Source: Chloroflexota bacterium (GTDB taxonomy: Bacteria; Chloroflexota; Anaerolineae; Aggregatilineales; Phototrophicaceae). Taken from it: DNA of 45,529 nucleotides. The notes below the pieces were generated by a model that had not been told where the DNA came from, searched no databases, and was given only the letters and a program-made list of their open reading frames with translations. Shown here piece by piece: positions 23,004 to 30,474 of this stretch. The position numbers were made by a program, and so were the translations under genes. The stretch covers positions 1 through 45,529 of the forward strand of contig JAPOYU010000119.1 of the NCBI GenBank assembly GCA_026706395.1, given 5' to 3'. How positions within the stretch are numbered: the first letter of the stretch is position 1; each line of letters starts with the position of its first letter.

Positions 23004-23657
23004 TCAGTAGGCGATTTTGTTTTCGCCGGGCGCGTTGGTCAGCACGGCGCCAACGATGCGGACGTGCACGCGTTCCAGCGCTTGCCGCGCCTGCGCCGTG
23101 TGATCGCGCCGCGTGTCGCCAGCGCGTATCGCCAGCAGCGCGCCATCCAGCTTAATTCCGAGCAAGGCGGCGTCTGTCGCAGCGAGGACGGGCGGACTGT
23201 CGAAGAGCACATAGTCGGCGCGGTCTCGCAGCGCGCTGATGATCTCGTTCATCCGCTTGCCGCTCAAAAGATCAGCCGGGTTCGGCGGCAATTCGCCTGA
23301 TGTGATGACCTGCAGATTCTCAACGTCAGTATTTTGCAGTGGCGGGTCCGTGATTGCGCTGTCTTCCAGCATCATTGCGCTCAGCCCGCGAAACTTATCC
23401 AGGGCCCAGATTTCGTGTTGTTTTGGCTGCCGCAAGTCCGCGTCAACCAGGATGGTTTGATTGCCGCTCTGGGCGAAGGTCACAGCCAGATTCGCCAGCG
23501 TCATGCTCTTCTGGTCATCGCGCGCGGCCGAAGTCACGAGCAAAGTATGAATCGGGTCTTCGACACTGCTGAACATCAGGTTGGTGCGCAAGCTGCGATA
23601 GGCCTCGGCGGCGGCGGAACGCGGCTGCAAGAGCGTTATCAGGTTAACGTTCGCCAT
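23004..23657 (-). CDS. CpsD/CapB-type tyrosine-kinase-like ATPase with an atypical P-loop
   Basis: BY-kinase-family ATPase that would work with the Wzz-type protein in polysaccharide export. The 217-residue product has AAEAYRSLRTNLMFS at the N-terminus (the interface motif), Walker A' ILVDADLRQPKQH (69-81) and Walker B YVLFDSPPV (149-157), all standard. The P-loop, however, reads SAARDDQKSM (43-52). Lys50 and Ser51 are kept, but the glycines of the usual SPGPGEGKST are gone. The C-terminal tyrosine cluster is reduced to a single final Tyr217. ATP binding may therefore be altered and autophosphorylation is doubtful. GAGGAG lies five bases before the ATG, and a promoter is predicted just upstream, making it the first gene of the cluster. 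Confidence 0.85.
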   Translation of the reverse strand: MANVNLITLLQPRSAAAEAYRSLRTNLMFSSVEDPIHTLLVTSAARDDQKSMTLANLAVTFAQSGNQTILVDADLRQPKQHEIWALDKFRGLSAMMLEDSAITDPPLQNTDVENLQVITSGELPPNPADLLSGKRMNEIISALRDRADYVLFDSPPVLAATDAALLGIKLDGALLAIRAGDTRRDHTAQARQALERVHVRIVGAVLTNAPGENKIAY

Positions 23658-23694
23658 GACTGCTCCTCTAATTGACGCGACGGGACTCTCAGGT

Positions 23695-23724
23695 ATTTTA
23701 GCCCAACTGCCGATATGGCGTCAG
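23695..23724 (-). promoter_or_regulatory. Probable promoter of the polysaccharide cluster
   Basis: On the minus strand CTGACG (23719-23724) and TAAAAT (23695-23700, five of six matches) are 18 bases apart, 37 bases upstream of the kinase-like ATG. Confidence 0.45.
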
Positions 23725-23772
23725 CGTAAAATCGCGCTACCTGTTTAGCTACACTTTGAGATGACCTATGCC

Positions 23773-24648
23773 TCAGTAGGTTGGCGTTTCGAAATCCAGG
23801 TTGACGGCTTCCAGGCCGGGCTCTTCAAGCGCGTCGGCGACTTGGCGCAAAGTTTCTCCGGATTCCGGATGAATGTAGTCAGGCGCGATATCGGCGAGCG
23901 GCACAGCGAGATGGGCGAAACGAAGGATTTCCGGATCTGGGATCTTCCACGGCTTCGCGCCATAGTGGAATACGGCGTCATTCCAGAGAGAGATATCCAG
24001 ATCGATTGTGCGAGGCGCGTTTTTATTTGCCGGATCGCGCGCGCGCTTAAGCTCTGTTTCGATTCGGTCAATCACGGCTTGCTTCAATCCCAGTGGCGAT
24101 CGCAGGGTATGGATTTTGGCGGCCATATTGAGAAACGGCGCCTGCTCAACATAACCTTGAGGTTCGGTTCGGTAAACGGGTGAAAGCGTGAGCACTGTCG
24201 TGTAGCGGCGCAGGCGGGCAATGGCGGCTGCGATATTTGCTTCCGCCGCGATATTTGAACCGATTGAGATGTAGGCCACATTGCGGGCGTAATCCGTCGG
24301 GCGGCGCTCAATACGGATGCCGACCGAATCCGCGCGACGCAGCGCGCCCGGTTTGTGGACGCTGACCTCGACCCAGGGCGCGGACAGGCCCACGGTTACT
24401 CGACATGCGATTTCTTCAGCCAGCTTTTCCAGCAGCGAGAATTGGGCGCCTTCGACGAGGGAAATAATCGCTTTGGAAACAGTCTTGTAGTTGAGCGCAT
24501 CGGCGGGATCGTCGCTTTCGCCGGCGCGCCTGTGATCCCCGCCGATTCGCAGGTTGATCACGACATCTTGCGGCGCTTGCAACTCATGCGCGCTAAACCC
24601 TATGACCGTGCGCAGGCGGAGATTAACGATTTCAATGATGTCCATCAT
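23773..24648 (-). CDS. folBK: Bifunctional dihydroneopterin aldolase / HPPK (FolB-FolK fusion)
   Basis: Carries two consecutive steps of folate synthesis: aldol cleavage of dihydroneopterin, then pyrophosphorylation of hydroxymethyl-dihydropterin. Residues 1 to about 117 are FolB (IVNLRLRTVIGFSAHELQAPQDVVINLRI, then LNYKTVSKAI, LLEKLAEEIA and VEVSVHKPGAL). Residues about 122-285 are FolK (AYISIGSNI, SPVYRTEPQGY, FLNMAAKIHT, and the metal motif RTIDLDISLW). The FolK motif normally HP.L..R.F reads DPEILRFAHLAVPL, a mild variation. The ATG at 24648 or the next at 24645 (AAGG six bases before) is the start. It diverges from folE, which makes the substrate for the pathway. folP is not in the window. 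Confidence 0.93.
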   Translation of the reverse strand: MMDIIEIVNLRLRTVIGFSAHELQAPQDVVINLRIGGDHRRAGESDDPADALNYKTVSKAIISLVEGAQFSLLEKLAEEIACRVTVGLSAPWVEVSVHKPGALRRADSVGIRIERRPTDYARNVAYISIGSNIAAEANIAAAIARLRRYTTVLTLSPVYRTEPQGYVEQAPFLNMAAKIHTLRSPLGLKQAVIDRIETELKRARDPANKNAPRTIDLDISLWNDAVFHYGAKPWKIPDPEILRFAHLAVPLADIAPDYIHPESGETLRQVADALEEPGLEAVNLDFETPTY

Positions 24649-24785
24649 GAGCCTTCACCAACACCTCTCGGTCAGTTTAACACGGAAGATGCATAAGCTT
24701 TTACAGCAACCGTGTCGCCTTCATAGGCTGATAGGCGTTCAGGCTAGTCGAATTTCCTCCGAAAACAGTGGTTCGCACACGGGTA

Positions 24786-24815
24786 TTGCAAGCGGGATTC
24801 CAGATATTCTATAAT
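24786..24815 (+). promoter_or_regulatory. Promoter of folE
   Basis: TTGCAA (24786-24791) and a perfect TATAAT (24810-24815) are 18 bases apart, about 90 bases before the folE ATG. Confidence 0.6.
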
Positions 24816-24906
24816 CCCCGCACTCGGACAGCCAGAGAACTCTAAGCGGTTGAGGCGCAGATCGAGGCCAACAATACGCCCCGCCCAGCGGACAGATTGG
24901 CAAACT

Positions 24907-25581
24907 ATGGAAGACCAGGACAAGCGCAGCCTCGCCATCGCGGAGAATATCATTCAGCAGCGGCTGGAATCAGCGGACTTGTTAACTCGCTACGGCTTGG
25001 ATTCAGCGCCGGTGGACGAAGAAGCCGTGCGGCGCGCGACTAAGGATTTGCTCTTTGCTATCGGGGAGAATCCGGGCCGGCAGGGGCTGATTGATACGCC
25101 AAAGCGAGTTGCCAAAGCCTATCAAGAGTTGGTCAGCGGCTACACGACAGACCCGGTAGAACTGCTGAACAATGCGGTCTTTGATGTTGACTATGACGAT
25201 ATGGTCATCGTCAGCGATATCAGCATCTACAGTCTATGCGAGCATCACTTGCTGCCCTTCGTCGGTCATGCGCATGTGGCTTACATTCCACGCGGCAAGG
25301 TCGTTGGGCTGAGCAAGATCCCGCGCATCGTCGATATGTTTTCGCGGCGATTGCAGGTTCAGGAACGGCTCACGCGGCAGATCGCTGAATTCCTGATCGA
25401 AGTGCTTGAGCCTAAAGGCGTGGCTGTCGTTATGACCACGCGTCATATGTGCTCGATGATCCGCGGCGTCATGAAGCACGAATCGAACATGACAACCAGC
25501 GCAATGCTGGGAGACTTCCGGCACAATCGGGAGACTCGCAACGAATTCCTCATGCACATCCAGCGTTCCAAGAACGAATAA
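24907..25581 (+). CDS. folE: GTP cyclohydrolase I FolE
   Basis: Converts GTP to dihydroneopterin triphosphate, the entry step to folate and pterins. In the 224-residue product the zinc ligands fall at C111 and H114 ([10 protein letters not shown]) and C182 ([10 protein letters not shown]), almost the same numbers as in E. coli Fol[46 protein letters not shown] and the C-terminal [12 protein letters not shown] are intact. ATG 24907 gives the family length, though its Shine-Dalgarno is weak; a TTG at 24850 in frame is less likely. It is divergent from folBK, sharing a 258-base region with a TATAAT promoter. The SAM riboswitch and metK lie just downstream on the same strand. Confidence 0.96.
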   Translation: MEDQDKRSLAIAENIIQQRLESADLLTRYGLDSAPVDEEAVRRATKDLLFAIGENPGRQGLIDTPKRVAKAYQELVSGYTTDPVELLNNAVFDVDYDDMVIVSDISIYSLCEHHLLPFVGHAHVAYIPRGKVVGLSKIPRIVDMFSRRLQVQERLTRQIAEFLIEVLEPKGVAVVMTTRHMCSMIRGVMKHESNMTTSAMLGDFRHNRETRNEFLMHIQRSKNE

Positions 25582-25652
25582 AGCAGCCAGCTGACGACAT
25601 CGTTGCTTGCAACCGCGGCTGCCGGGGCCGCGCAGGCTGCTCTTCTGCGCGC

Positions 25653-25680
25653 TTGCGGCAGTATCGAGCTGTGCTATAAT
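25653..25680 (+). promoter_or_regulatory. Promoter driving the SAM riboswitch and metK
   Basis: A perfect TATAAT (25675-25680) with a TG extension (TGCTATAAT) and TTGCGG (25653-25658) 16 bases upstream. Transcription would start about 25 bases before the riboswitch P1 stem. Confidence 0.7.
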
Positions 25681-25711
25681 CTCTTTGTCGCGGCGCGAAG
25701 GAACCGCGGCA

Positions 25712-25814
25712 CTCATCAAGAGCGAGTGAGAGAACCGGCTCATTGATCTCGCGGCAACCCCTGAGTCATCGGGACGGTGCTAATTCCGGCAGGGCATAGA
25801 CTCTGGCAGATGAG
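25712..25814 (+). promoter_or_regulatory. SAM-I (S-box) riboswitch
   Basis: S-adenosylmethionine-sensing leader RNA. The P1 arms CTCATC (25712-25717) and GATGAG (25809-25814) pair perfectly. Between them lie the hallmark segments AAGAG after P1, GCGGCAACC (end of P2/pseudoknot region) and GGTGCTAATTCCGGCAG (P3 core), in the SAM-I order. It precedes metK, whose product is the ligand. High SAM should stabilise P1 and allow the downstream terminator. Confidence 0.94.
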
Positions 25815-25836
25815 CGTAACTGACTGCACTGCATCT

Positions 25837-25869
25837 ACGCCCGCTGCCCCGCAAGGCGTTTTTTATTTT
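25837..25869 (+). terminator. Riboswitch-controlled terminator upstream of metK
   Basis: ACGCC (25837-25841) pairs with GGCGT (25855-25859), followed by TTTTTTATTTT. GCGTA at 25814-25818 can instead pair with TACGC at 25836-25840, sequestering the 5' arm as an antiterminator next to the P1 strand. The terminator stem is short (five pairs), but position and U-run fit an S-box expression platform. Confidence 0.65.
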
Positions 25870-25885
25870 CGCAGAAAGGTTGAGC

Positions 25886-27100
25886 ATGTCGACGACATTC
25901 ATGACTTCGCCGAGATACCTTTTCACGTCCGAGTCCGTTTCCGAGGGCCATCCGGACAAAATGTGTGATCAGATCAGCGATGCGATTTTGGACGCGATAC
26001 TGAGCGACGATCCGATGGCGCGAGTGGCCTGCGAAGTGGCGACCAATACCGGCCTGGTCGTCGTTTTTGGTGAAATCACGACGACAGCCTATGTCGATAT
26101 CGAAAAGGTTGTGCGGCGGACGGTCGAAGAGATCGGTTACACGCGCGGCGACTACGGCTTTGACGCCGAAACCTGTGGCGTGCTTATCTCGGTCAAGGAA
26201 CAGTCTGCCGATATCAAGCAAGGTGTTGATACCGCGCTGGAAGCCCGCGACGGGGCGGACTCGGACGCCTCGATCGATGCGACCGGCGCCGGCGATCAGG
26301 GTATGATGATCGGCTTCGCCTGCAATGAAACCGAAGAGATGATGCCGCTTACGGTGTCGCTCGCCCATGGCTTGACTCGTCGTCTGGCGGAGGCGCGCAA
26401 GAGTGGCGAGCTGCCCTGGCTGCGCCCCGATGCCAAGAGCCAGGTCACCGTTGAATACTGTCACGGTGTACCGCGCCGCGTCGATACTGTTGTGATATCG
26501 ACGCAGCACGCGCCGGAAATCAACAATGAAGAAATCCGCCGACAAATGATCGAGCGCGTCATAAACGATGTCATACCGCCCGAATACATTGATGCGGACA
26601 CGCGATACTTCATCAATCCGACCGGCCGATTCGTCACCGGCGGGCCGCTGGGGGACGCCGGTCTAACCGGTCGCAAGATAATCGTTGATACCTACGGCGG
26701 CGTGGCGCGGCATGGCGGCGGCGCCTTCTCCGGCAAGGATGCCACCAAGGTCGATCGCAGCGCGGCCTACATGGCGCGATATGTCGCCAAGAACGTGGTC
26801 AAAGCTGGCTTGGCCGATCGCTTTGAGTTGCAGGTATCCTACGCGATTGGCAAGGCGGAACCGACATCGCTGGCCGTCGAGACCTTCGGTACCGGGCGCG
26901 TCTGCGATGAGGAGATAGAAGCGCTGATTCGAAAGACCTTCGACCTGCGCCCGGCCGCAATCATCCGCGACCTGAACCTGCGTCGCCCGATCTACCGCCA
27001 GGTAGCGGCTTATGGGCACTTCGGCCGTGAAGATATCACCGTGCCCTGGGAGGAAACAGACAAAGCCGAGCTGCTGCGCCGGGAGGCGGGATTAACTTGA
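25886..27100 (+). CDS. metK: S-adenosylmethionine synthetase
   Basis: Forms SAM from methionine and ATP. The 404-residue product carries the MetK motifs in order: [24 protein letters not shown] near the N-terminus, the ATP-binding [12 protein letters not shown] (about 132-143), and [27 protein letters not shown] (about 277-303), with [26 protein letters not shown] before it. ATG 25886 is chosen, with AAAGG upstream; TTG 25880 in frame is unlikely. Expression is predicted to be repressed by its own product through the SAM-I riboswitch just upstream. A methyltransferase gene follows after 16 bases and is probably cotranscribed. Confidence 0.97.
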   Translation: MSTTFMTSPRYLFTSESVSEGHPDKMCDQISDAILDAILSDDPMARVACEVATNTGLVVVFGEITTTAYVDIEKVVRRTVEEIGYTRGDYGFDAETCGVLISVKEQSADIKQGVDTALEARDGADSDASIDATGAGDQGMMIGFACNETEEMMPLTVSLAHGLTRRLAEARKSGELPWLRPDAKSQVTVEYCHGVPRRVDTVVISTQHAPEINNEEIRRQMIERVINDVIPPEYIDADTRYFINPTGRFVTGGPLGDAGLTGRKIIVDTYGGVARHGGGAFSGKDATKVDRSAAYMARYVAKNVVKAGLADRFELQVSYAIGKAEPTSLAVETFGTGRVCDEEIEALIRKTFDLRPAAIIRDLNLRRPIYRQVAAYGHFGREDITVPWEETDKAELLRREAGLT

Positions 27101-27116
27101 CCGCCGGAGATTGTGA

Positions 27117-28013
27117 ATGAATGAGGGACCGCGCATCTGCGATTACGGCGATTCTTCGTACCGGCAAGACTTCTGGGAAGGGCAAGGACGCGATTACGAA
27201 GATGCGGTTGAGCGCCGTGTTTTGGCGAGATTATTACCCCCAGCCGGCGAAAGACTGCTGGAAATCGGCGCCGGTTTCGGGCGCTTGACAACCGAATATC
27301 GGCGCTTCCGTCAAGTCGTTCTGCTGGATTATTCGCTGGAGCAGCTGCAACACGCTCGTGGTCGCTTCGGAGATGATGGCTACGTTTATGTCGCGGCGGA
27401 CGCTTATCAGATGCCGTTTCAGCCAGGCGCGTTTGACGCGGCGACGATGATCCGCGTTATTCATCACTTTGAAGAAGTGCCGGCCGTCCTGGCTCAAGTA
27501 GGGACGGCGCTAAGCGGCGGGGGCAGTTTCATACTCGAATTCGCCAATAAGCACAATCTGAAGGCCATGCTGCGTTATCTCCTGGGTCTTAACGGTTGGA
27601 ATCCCTACGCATTGGCGCCAGTTGAGTTTGTCGAACTGAATTTCAATTTCCATCCGGAATATATGGCGCAAAACCTGACGGCCAGCGGCTTCGAAATGCG
27701 CCGAACAGTTCCGGTGTCATGGCTGCGGTTGGGCTCGCTCAAAAGGGCGCTGCCGACAAGCTTGCTGGTTCGCCTGGATGAGATGCTGCAGCGCACGGCT
27801 TGGACGCTGTCGCCAAGTGTCTTTCTTGATCTGAGGCTCAAGCAGGGGGGCAAACCGGCGCTTCCCGCGGCATCCAATGATCCGCTGTCCTTTCTGAAAT
27901 GCCCGCTGACCGGCTCCCGCCTGCGCCGGGAGGGCGACGCGCTGGTCAACGAAAGCGGCCTGCGCTGGGGCATAAGGCAGGGCGTATATGATTTCAGGAA
28001 GCCCTTGGACTGA
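27117..28013 (+). CDS. Class I SAM-dependent methyltransferase with C-terminal Trm112-like domain
   Basis: Probable SAM-dependent methyltransferase with unknown substrate, 298 residues. The Rossmann methyltransferase domain has motif I LLEIGAGFGRL (about 47-57), an acidic motif II in VVLLDYSLEQ, and post-I/motif III-like AADAYQMPFQPGAFDAATMIRVIHHF. The last 40 residues (LSFLKCPLTGSRLRREGDALVNESGLRWGIRQGVYDFR) look like a Trm112/UPF0434 domain, a small zinc-ribbon-like module (here with one Cys) that normally occurs as a separate activator of methyltransferases. It starts 16 bases after metK with GGAGA upstream, so it sits under the SAM riboswitch. It may act on a quinone, lipid or tRNA; I cannot say which. 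Confidence 0.82.
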   Translation: MNEGPRICDYGDSSYRQDFWEGQGRDYEDAVERRVLARLLPPAGERLLEIGAGFGRLTTEYRRFRQVVLLDYSLEQLQHARGRFGDDGYVYVAADAYQMPFQPGAFDAATMIRVIHHFEEVPAVLAQVGTALSGGGSFILEFANKHNLKAMLRYLLGLNGWNPYALAPVEFVELNFNFHPEYMAQNLTASGFEMRRTVPVSWLRLGSLKRALPTSLLVRLDEMLQRTAWTLSPSVFLDLRLKQGGKPALPAASNDPLSFLKCPLTGSRLRREGDALVNESGLRWGIRQGVYDFRKPLD

Positions 28014-28024
28014 AACAACTGGCG

Positions 28025-28792
28025 CTACAGCGAAGGGCTCCTCAGCCATGAGTCAATCAATTCCTTAGTCAGTTCAGGCTGTTCAAGCTGGAGCATGTGG
28101 CCGGCGCTTGGAATGATTTGCAGTTCTGAGCCGGGGATGCCCGCTTCCAGTTCCTGACTTAGCGCTACCGGCGTCATCCTGTCGTTCTCGCCGGCCAGAA
28201 TCAGCGTCGGCGCCTTGATGTCGCCAAGCCGGTTGCTCACGTCAAAGTTGTCGCAGGCGATCAGATCGCCTTCAAAGACCGAAGGCGATGTTCCGCGCAT
28301 GATCTCCGCGGTCTGGCGCGCCATATCGGCTGGCCTGTTTTTCGACCACATCCAGCGGCTGAGATTGTCGATCGTCTTGTCCTTTTCGGCGACGATGCCC
28401 TTGATCAGCGCGGGGTTTACCGGCAAGCGGGCGCCGGTACAGGCGAGCACAATAGCGCGGACGCGCGCCCTATGTTCCAGCGCGAGGAATTGCGCGATTG
28501 CGCCGCCCATGCTGTGCCCGATTAGGATTGCCGAATCGATCGCGAGCGCATCCATCAGCGTGGTCACATCCAGGGCATAAGCGGCGATGGACGAATGACC
28601 CGCGCCTGCGCTGGCGCCATGGCCGGGGAGATCGATGAGAATTGCTTCAATGGACTGCAGCTTGCGCAGGGAAGCCGGAAAGCTAAGGTGGGAGCCGCCG
28701 GCGCCGTGAATGAATATGGCGCTTTGCGCATCGTGTTTGCGGCGGTGAATTGCGGCCCAAACTTTGCCGCGTGGCGTATCGACCAGTGGCAT
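28025..28792 (-). CDS. Alpha/beta hydrolase
   Basis: Serine hydrolase of the alpha/beta fold with 255 residues and a complete triad: nucleophile S94 in GHSMGG, D204 in AGENDRMTP and H232 in SAGHMLQLEQP. The oxyanion-hole region HGAGGS is at about 29-34. It lacks a signal peptide, so it is cytoplasmic. The substrate is unknown; similar proteins include esterases and lactonases. It is 12 bases downstream of the ADP-ribosylglycohydrolase gene and probably in its operon, and it converges on the methyltransferase gene with an 11-base gap and no visible terminator. Confidence 0.87.
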   Translation of the reverse strand: MPLVDTPRGKVWAAIHRRKHDAQSAIFIHGAGGSHLSFPASLRKLQSIEAILIDLPGHGASAGAGHSSIAAYALDVTTLMDALAIDSAILIGHSMGGAIAQFLALEHRARVRAIVLACTGARLPVNPALIKGIVAEKDKTIDNLSRWMWSKNRPADMARQTAEIMRGTSPSVFEGDLIACDNFDVSNRLGDIKAPTLILAGENDRMTPVALSQELEAGIPGSELQIIPSAGHMLQLEQPELTKELIDSWLRSPSL

Positions 28793-28804
28793 ACTGTCTG
28801 CGTT

Positions 28805-30184
28805 TCAGGGCACAGGCTGGTCGCGCAGCTTGAGCCAGAGGTCGAAATTGCGCTGCACGAGCCCGGATATCGAGCCCTGCCCAAAGCCGGCGACAACCGT
28901 TTTCACGTGGTCGTTTAACGGTTCGATCCAACGCTGATCCAAACGGTCATATCCGATCGCCGCGCCGACGATGCTGCCGGCTGTGCCGCTTGTGCAATCC
29001 GTATCCATACCACACATAACCGCGGTCGTGATCGTCTTGCTATAGTCGAGATTGCCGTGCAAAAGAGCCAATACTACAAAGGCCATGTTGTGCAGCGAGT
29101 GAAGGAAGGGCAGATGTCCATACTTGTCGTATATGCGATCACAGACCGGAAGCCAGTCGGCGTCAGCGGCATACCAGTCCTGCACTTCCTGCACGATATG
29201 CGCGAGGCGGGACCGCTGCGGAATGACCGACAGGCCCCCTTGGATAATCGCGTCTACGGTCGCTTGTCTGCTCAGGGCAGCGCTTAAAGCGCCGGCGACA
29301 AACATTGAACTGTATATGCCGTTCTTGACGGCGTTTAGCGTCACCTCGCGATGTGCGATGCGGGCCGCGCGCCGTGGATCGCTGGGCGCGATATAGCCCC
29401 AGAAATCAGCGCGAATAGCCGTGTTGATGCCTTCGCGCCAGGGATTGATCTTGGTCGGGAACTCGGCGATCTGCTCTTCAACCGGCAGTTCTTCATTGAG
29501 ATTCACCATGTGATAGTACGATTGCCGCGTGCAAGAGAAGAGCCAATGGTAGGGGATATTGCGCAGATGGTTGTTCGCCACATCCAGTTTGCTGAAATTG
29601 AATCCTTGATTCTCGAGCAGCATCAGGCCCAGAATCGTATAGTGTATGTCGTCATCCGGTTCGGCGTATTCCACGTTGCCCAATGTGGACGGCTTGCAGC
29701 GCAATGTAATGCCTAATTCGGGCGATCTGTGCGGCGTCCAATCATCAAGTGGATAGGCGTCGACGCTTTCCAAGTAGCGCCTGATGAATTTACGGTCTAG
29801 GCGCATTTCGAATGGCTTCCCGAGTATGACAGCGGCGATCCGGCCGTACCAGGCGCCCTTGATGCGTTCGCGATACTCCTCGTCGTTCAGGGCCGTCAGA
29901 ATCGGAACGTCAGCGGCCTCCGCAATGATTGGCTCGTAGTCGTTCGGCTCGACGAAGGGAAAGTCTGCTCGAATGCCCCGTTCCCGCTGAGACCAAAGAC
30001 CGTAGTACGCTTGCTCCCATTCTGCTTCCGAGAGAGTTGAGGTGTCGGCTGCCGTCCGCAGGCGCTCCGGCAAGTACTCAGCCGCGAAGTTTGGCTCCGT
30101 TGAAGCGCCGACTGGATAGCCCTCCTCGTAGAGTTGCAGGTATTCAAGCGCGAACAGGTCTTTCCAGTTGGCGTAACCAGGCAT
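28805..30184 (-). CDS. ADP-ribosylglycohydrolase family protein
   Basis: Member of the ADP-ribosylglycohydrolase (ARH/DraG, PF03747) fold, whose enzymes remove ADP-ribose from proteins or act on related N- or O-glycosides. The 459-residue product has about 100 N-terminal residues of unknown function, then the domain start RIKGAWYGRIAAVILGKP (about 107-124), an acidic EPDDDIHYT (175-183) that corresponds to the first metal site, and GMDTDCTSGTAGSIVGA (about residue 400), the second. Both Mg2+ sites seem intact, so it should be catalytically active. ATG 30184 is used, with GAGGA about eight bases upstream. It is longer than DraG (about 300 residues). A role in nucleoside or sugar metabolism is possible, given the lack of a matching ADP-ribosyltransferase nearby. 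Confidence 0.87.
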   Translation of the reverse strand: MPGYANWKDLFALEYLQLYEEGYPVGASTEPNFAAEYLPERLRTAADTSTLSEAEWEQAYYGLWSQRERGIRADFPFVEPNDYEPIIAEAADVPILTALNDEEYRERIKGAWYGRIAAVILGKPFEMRLDRKFIRRYLESVDAYPLDDWTPHRSPELGITLRCKPSTLGNVEYAEPDDDIHYTILGLMLLENQGFNFSKLDVANNHLRNIPYHWLFSCTRQSYYHMVNLNEELPVEEQIAEFPTKINPWREGINTAIRADFWGYIAPSDPRRAARIAHREVTLNAVKNGIYSSMFVAGALSAALSRQATVDAIIQGGLSVIPQRSRLAHIVQEVQDWYAADADWLPVCDRIYDKYGHLPFLHSLHNMAFVVLALLHGNLDYSKTITTAVMCGMDTDCTSGTAGSIVGAAIGYDRLDQRWIEPLNDHVKTVVAGFGQGSISGLVQRNFDLWLKLRDQPVP

Positions 30185-30474
30185 GCTGCATGTCCTCAAT
30201 ATTTCTTCGCGGCAGGCGGCGCGGCCCCGCATGTACGGTTTGCCGAAAAGCGGGACCGACGCTTAACCTAGCATGATAGGCGCGTCAGAAATGCAATTCA
30301 AGGTTTGGCAATCGAAGCATTGGGCCCTTGCCAATCTGCGCCGGCCGAGTTTTTGGGTTGTCAGTTCGCTGGCTTCATCTCGCAAAGCGCATACAATGGA
30401 TGCAGTCCGGAATAGAAAAGACCCGACGGCTGCCTGCCGGACCGATGGCAAGCGCGTCATCAAGGAGAAACGCC

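Noticed and set aside
24649..24906. Search for a riboswitch in the folate region (for example THF type)
   Set aside because: No conserved core of a known folate riboswitch could be recognised between folBK and folE; only a sigma-70-like promoter is visible.
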